DNA of 8,646 bases. It comes from Betaproteobacteria bacterium. GTDB lineage: Bacteria > Pseudomonadota > Gammaproteobacteria > Burkholderiales > Casimicrobiaceae. The notes below the pieces were generated by a model. The model was not told the origin of the DNA and did not search any database. It saw only the letters and a list, made by a program, of their open reading frames with translations. The stretch spans positions 1-8,646 of the forward strand of contig JANXZT010000100.1 of NCBI GenBank assembly GCA_025355395.1, written 5' to 3'. The position numbers and the translations under genes are program-made. Position 1 is the first letter of the stretch, and each line of letters opens with the position of its first letter. This document shows positions 5,958 to 8,646 of the stretch, in pieces.

Positions 5958-7082
5958 ATGTTGATCGGCATACCACGCGAAACCCGTGCGGGTGAAACGC
6001 GCGTCGCCGCCACGTCCGAAACCGTCAAGAAGATGGCGGCGAGCGGCAAGCACGAGATCCTCGTCGAGCGCGGCGCCGGTGTCGCGGCGAGCATTCCCGA
6101 TGACCAGTATGCCGCGGTCGGCGCGCGGATGGTGAGCACGCCGGAGGCTTTCGGCGCCGACATCGTGCTCAAGGTGCGTGGTCCCTCGACGGATGAGTTG
6201 CCGCTCCTGAAGCACGGAGCGATGTTGATCGGGCTCCTCGATCCGTTCGACGCCGGGGCGACGGCGGCGTATGCGAAGGCCGGTGTCACCGGCTTCGCAC
6301 TGGAATGGCTGCCCCGCATCAGTCGCGCGCAGGCCATGGATGTGCTCTCGTCGCAGGCCAATATCGCCGGCTACAAGGCGGTTGTGCTCGCGGCCGCGGA
6401 GTATGGCCGCTTCATGCCCATGCTGATGACGGCCGCGGGAACGGTCAAGGCCGCACGGGTATTGGTGATGGGTGTCGGCGTGGCGGGTCTGCAGGCCATT
6501 GCCACCGCGAAACGTCTTGGCGCGGTGATCGAGGCTTCCGATGTGCGGCCCTCCGTCAAGGATCAGGTCGAATCGCTTGGCGGCAAGTGGATGGACGTGC
6601 CTTACGCCAACGACGAGGAGCGCGCAATCGCGGAAGGCGTGGGCGGTTACGCGCGGCCCATGCCACCGGAATGGATGGCACGCCAGGCCGGCATCGTGCA
6701 TGAGCGCTGCAAGCAGATGGATATCGTGATCACGACCGCCCTCATTCCCGGGCGTCCGGCCCCCAAGCTCATCAAGGCCGAAACGGTGGCGGCGATGAAA
6801 CCGGGAGCGGTTCTGGTCGATCTCGCCATCGAGCAGGGCGGCAACATCGAAGGCGCCGAGTTGGGGCAGATCAAAGTGCGCAACGGGGTGAAGATCATCG
6901 GCATTGGGAATCTGGCGGCGACCGTTCCCGCCGACGCGAGTGCGCTTTACGCCCGCAATGTGCTGAACTTCCTGGCGCTTTCCCTCGATGCGAAGTCCGG
7001 TGAATTCAGCATACCGAAGGATGACGAGATCGTGCAGGGAACGCTCGTCTGCGCCAACGGGCAGGTCGTCGCCCGTACATAG
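5958..7082 (+). CDS. pntAA: NAD(P) transhydrogenase subunit alpha part 1 (PntAA)
   Basis: This is the cytosolic NAD(H)-binding domain I of the proton-translocating transhydrogenase, which moves hydride between NADH and NADP+ using the proton gradient. The 374-residue product has the AlaDH/PNT N-terminal block MLIGIPRETRAGETRVA (1-17) and LEWLPRISRAQAMDVLSSQA (115-134). That block contains the loop residues R120, Q125 and D128, which match the spacing of the catalytic Arg-Gln-Asp loop in Rhodospirillum rubrum. It also has NIAGYKAV (135-142), the Rossmann fingerprint GVGVAG (172-177), EASDVRPSVKDQVESLGGKW (192-211) and TTALIPGRPAPKLI downstream. It ends without membrane helices, so this is the split three-subunit form, with the helices on PntAB. 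The ATG at 5958 matches the family start; only a weak GGGGA (5947-5950 region) precedes it. pntAB follows after 57 nt. Confidence 0.97.
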   Translation: MLIGIPRETRAGETRVAATSETVKKMAASGKHEILVERGAGVAASIPDDQYAAVGARMVSTPEAFGADIVLKVRGPSTDELPLLKHGAMLIGLLDPFDAGATAAYAKAGVTGFALEWLPRISRAQAMDVLSSQANIAGYKAVVLAAAEYGRFMPMLMTAAGTVKAARVLVMGVGVAGLQAIATAKRLGAVIEASDVRPSVKDQVESLGGKWMDVPYANDEERAIAEGVGGYARPMPPEWMARQAGIVHERCKQMDIVITTALIPGRPAPKLIKAETVAAMKPGAVLVDLAIEQGGNIEGAELGQIKVRNGVKIIGIGNLAATVPADASALYARNVLNFLALSLDAKSGEFSIPKDDEIVQGTLVCANGQVVART

Positions 7083-7092
7083 GTTTGCTGTT

Positions 7093-7117
7093 CGGGGCGC
7101 GTATGGTGCGCGCCCCG
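7093..7117 (+). ncRNA. GC-rich hairpin between pntAA and pntAB
   Basis: CGGGGCGCG (7093-7101) and CGCGCCCCG (7109-7117) form a perfect 9-bp stem with a 7-nt loop, 10 nt after the pntAA stop and 7 nt before the pntAB ribosome binding site. No T-run follows, so full termination is unlikely. An mRNA-stabilising or partial-attenuation element is more plausible. It is a structural element in the transcript, not a separate RNA gene. Confidence 0.5.
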
Positions 7118-7139
7118 TGTCCACGAGAGGTTTTCCCCC

Positions 7140-7460
7140 ATGGCCGCAGCCGTCGATCCGATTGTTTTCTACCTCATCATCTTCGTGCTGGCGATCTTTG
7201 TCGGCTATCACGTCGTATGGAGCGTGACACCCGCGCTGCATACGCCACTCATGTCGGTGACCAACGCGATCTCCGGCATCATCCTGGTGGGCGCCATGCT
7301 GGCCGCGGGTCCCGTGGTCTTCGACTGGGGCGGCTGGGTGGGCGTGCTCGCCGTGGCGCTGGCATCGGTCAATGTGTTCGGAGGATTCCTGGTTACCCAG
7401 CGCATGCTCGAGATGTTTCGCAAAAAAGAGCCGAAGGCCGCGCCTTCCGAGAAGCACTGA
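7140..7460 (+). CDS. pntAB: NAD(P) transhydrogenase subunit alpha part 2 (PntAB)
   Basis: This small inner-membrane subunit of 106 residues supplies the first helices of the proton channel. In two-subunit enzymes the same region is the C-terminal end of PntA. Three hydrophobic segments are visible (about 9-28, 43-61 and 65-86). Between the first two is the family motif VTPALHTPLMSVTNAISGII (29-48), and GGFLVTQRMLEMF (81-93) follows the third. The charged tail KKEPKAAPSEKH should lie in the cytoplasm. The ATG at 7140 follows GAGAGG (7125-7130) by 9 nt. pntB begins 24 nt downstream, so the two genes should be co-transcribed and made together. Confidence 0.96.
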   Translation: MAAAVDPIVFYLIIFVLAIFVGYHVVWSVTPALHTPLMSVTNAISGIILVGAMLAAGPVVFDWGGWVGVLAVALASVNVFGGFLVTQRMLEMFRKKEPKAAPSEKH

Positions 7461-7484
7461 TCGAGCTGCCGGGAGATACCGAAC

Positions 7485-8646
7485 ATGACTGCCAATCAAG
7501 TCGCCCTCTGGTACCTCGTCGCATCGGTACTTTTCATCCTGGCGCTGAAAGGTCTGTCGCATCCCTCGACGGCGCGGCGCGGCAATCTCTTCGGCATGGT
7601 GGGCATGGCCCTTGCAGTGATCGTGACCCTGGCGCTCGTCTATTCCACCACCAGGAATGTCGGCATGATCCTCGCGGGCATCGCGGTCGGCGGGGCGATC
7701 GGCGCGGTGATCGCGCGCCGCGTGCAGATGACGCAGATGCCGGAGCTCGTCGCGGCGTTCCACTCGCTGGTGGGCATGGCCGCGGTGCTGATCGCGGTGG
7801 CCGCCGTCAACGATCCCGCTTCCTTCGGCCTGCCCGTCCCGATCCCGACCGGCAACAAGCTCGAGCTTTTCATCGGCACCTTCATCGGCGCCATTACGTT
7901 TTCGGGGTCGGTGATCGCGTTCGGCAAGCTTTCCGGCCGCATCAGTGGCAAGCCGGTGGTGTACCCCGGCCAGCATTTCATCAACCTGGCGCTTGCGATC
8001 GCGATGATCGGCTTTGGCATCTGGTTCTTTACCGGCGGGGGCTGGCTGGCGTTCGGAGTCATGGCAGGACTCGCCTTCCTCCTGGGCGTGCTGATCATCA
8101 TTCCGATCGGCGGGGCCGACATGCCGGTAGTGATCTCGATGCTGAACAGCTACTCGGGATGGGCTGCGGCGGGCATCGGGTTCTCGCTCAACAATCCGAT
8201 GCTGATCATCGCCGGCTCGCTGGTGGGCTCTTCGGGTGCAATCCTGTCGTACATCATGTGCAAGGCGATGAACCGCTCGTTCATCAGCGTCATTCTCGGG
8301 GGCTTCGGAGCGGAAGAGGGCGCAGTCGCCACCGATGCGTCGCAGAAGAGCGTGAAGTCGGGCAGCGCGGACGACGCCGCGTTCATCATGGGCAATGCCG
8401 AGACGGTCATCATTGTCCCGGGTTACGGGCTCGCGGTTGCGCGTGCCCAGCATGCGGTGAAGGAGCTCGCGGCGAAGCTCGTGGCGAAAGGTGTCACGGT
8501 GAAGTACGCCATTCATCCGGTGGCCGGCCGCATGCCAGGACACATGAACGTGCTGTTGGCGGAAGCCGAGGTGCCCTACGAACAGGTGTTCGAGATGGAG
8601 GACATCAATGGCGAATTCGGGACCGCGGACGTCGCCTTGATCCTTG
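7485..8646 (+). CDS. pntB: NAD(P) transhydrogenase subunit beta PntB (3' end missing)
   Basis: PntB carries most of the membrane domain II and the NADP(H)-binding domain III of the transhydrogenase. The first 387 codons are present; E. coli PntB has 462 residues, so roughly 75 are lost past the window edge. Multiple membrane helices fill residues 1-260. Conserved polar channel residues are visible: H93 in AAFHSLVGMAAVLI (corresponding to E. coli His91) and N221 in MLNSYSGWAAAG (E. coli Asn222). A linker (about 274-295) leads to domain III with NAETVIIVPGYGLAVARAQH (304-323), whose glycine fingerprint is G313-Y-G315, and then VAGRMPGHMNVLLAEAEVPY (346-365). The ATG at 7485 is preceded by GGGAG (7471-7475) at 9 nt. 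No frameshift is seen. Confidence 0.97.
   Translation, partial: MTANQVALWYLVASVLFILALKGLSHPSTARRGNLFGMVGMALAVIVTLALVYSTTRNVGMILAGIAVGGAIGAVIARRVQMTQMPELVAAFHSLVGMAAVLIAVAAVNDPASFGLPVPIPTGNKLELFIGTFIGAITFSGSVIAFGKLSGRISGKPVVYPGQHFINLALAIAMIGFGIWFFTGGGWLAFGVMAGLAFLLGVLIIIPIGGADMPVVISMLNSYSGWAAAGIGFSLNNPMLIIAGSLVGSSGAILSYIMCKAMNRSFISVILGGFGAEEGAVATDASQKSVKSGSADDAAFIMGNAETVIIVPGYGLAVARAQHAVKELAAKLVAKGVTVKYAIHPVAGRMPGHMNVLLAEAEVPYEQVFEMEDINGEFGTADVALIL

Noticed and set aside
5694..8543. A 949-codon open frame on the minus strand, antisense to dmlA's end and the whole pnt operon.
   Set aside because: It mirrors four well-conserved plus-strand genes; its translation is His/Arg/Asp-rich with no recognisable domain. 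Such frames are a common by-product of GC-rich codon use.

Overview
The window comes from a GC-rich proteobacterial chromosome. The accA-tilS pairing, the three-gene pntAA-pntAB-pntB transhydrogenase and a TRAP solute-receptor gene all suggest a Beta- or Gammaproteobacterium. That placement is an inference from gene content; the window has no rRNA, tRNA or other phylogenetic marker. No phage, plasmid, CRISPR or defence genes are seen, and the gene content is ordinary core metabolism.

Left half (1-4703, minus strand). Read in transcription order from right to left, the genes are: an isoprenylcysteine-methyltransferase-like membrane protein (4275-4703), an EVE-domain protein (3598-4077), an ElaA-like GNAT acetyltransferase (2891-3451), accA (1773-2741), tilS (281-1768), and the 5' end of a dctP-like TRAP receptor gene that leaves the window at position 1. 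accA and tilS are almost contiguous (4 nt) and look co-transcribed. Between the acetyltransferase and accA is a compact 85-bp inverted-repeat element. Its 24-nt arms are perfect and enclose an inner hairpin, and its outer edge supplies the acetyltransferase stop codon. This is the least ordinary structure in the window.

Right half (4771-8646, plus strand). A 67-bp divergent spacer holds a possible promoter and a 10-bp palindrome. It leads into a D-malate/tartrate dehydrogenase gene (dmlA-like), then pntAA, pntAB and pntB, the last cut by the window end. The decarboxylating dehydrogenase makes NADH, and the proton-translocating transhydrogenase can pass hydride from NADH to NADP+. The neighbours could therefore work together in NADPH supply, although a 119-bp gap with palindromes separates dmlA from pntAA. 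A strong GC hairpin lies between pntAA and pntAB.

I found no convincing undescribed multi-gene system. The points worth checking are small: the inverted-repeat element, the intercistronic hairpins, the palindrome near the dmlA start, and unusual or uncertain start codons.
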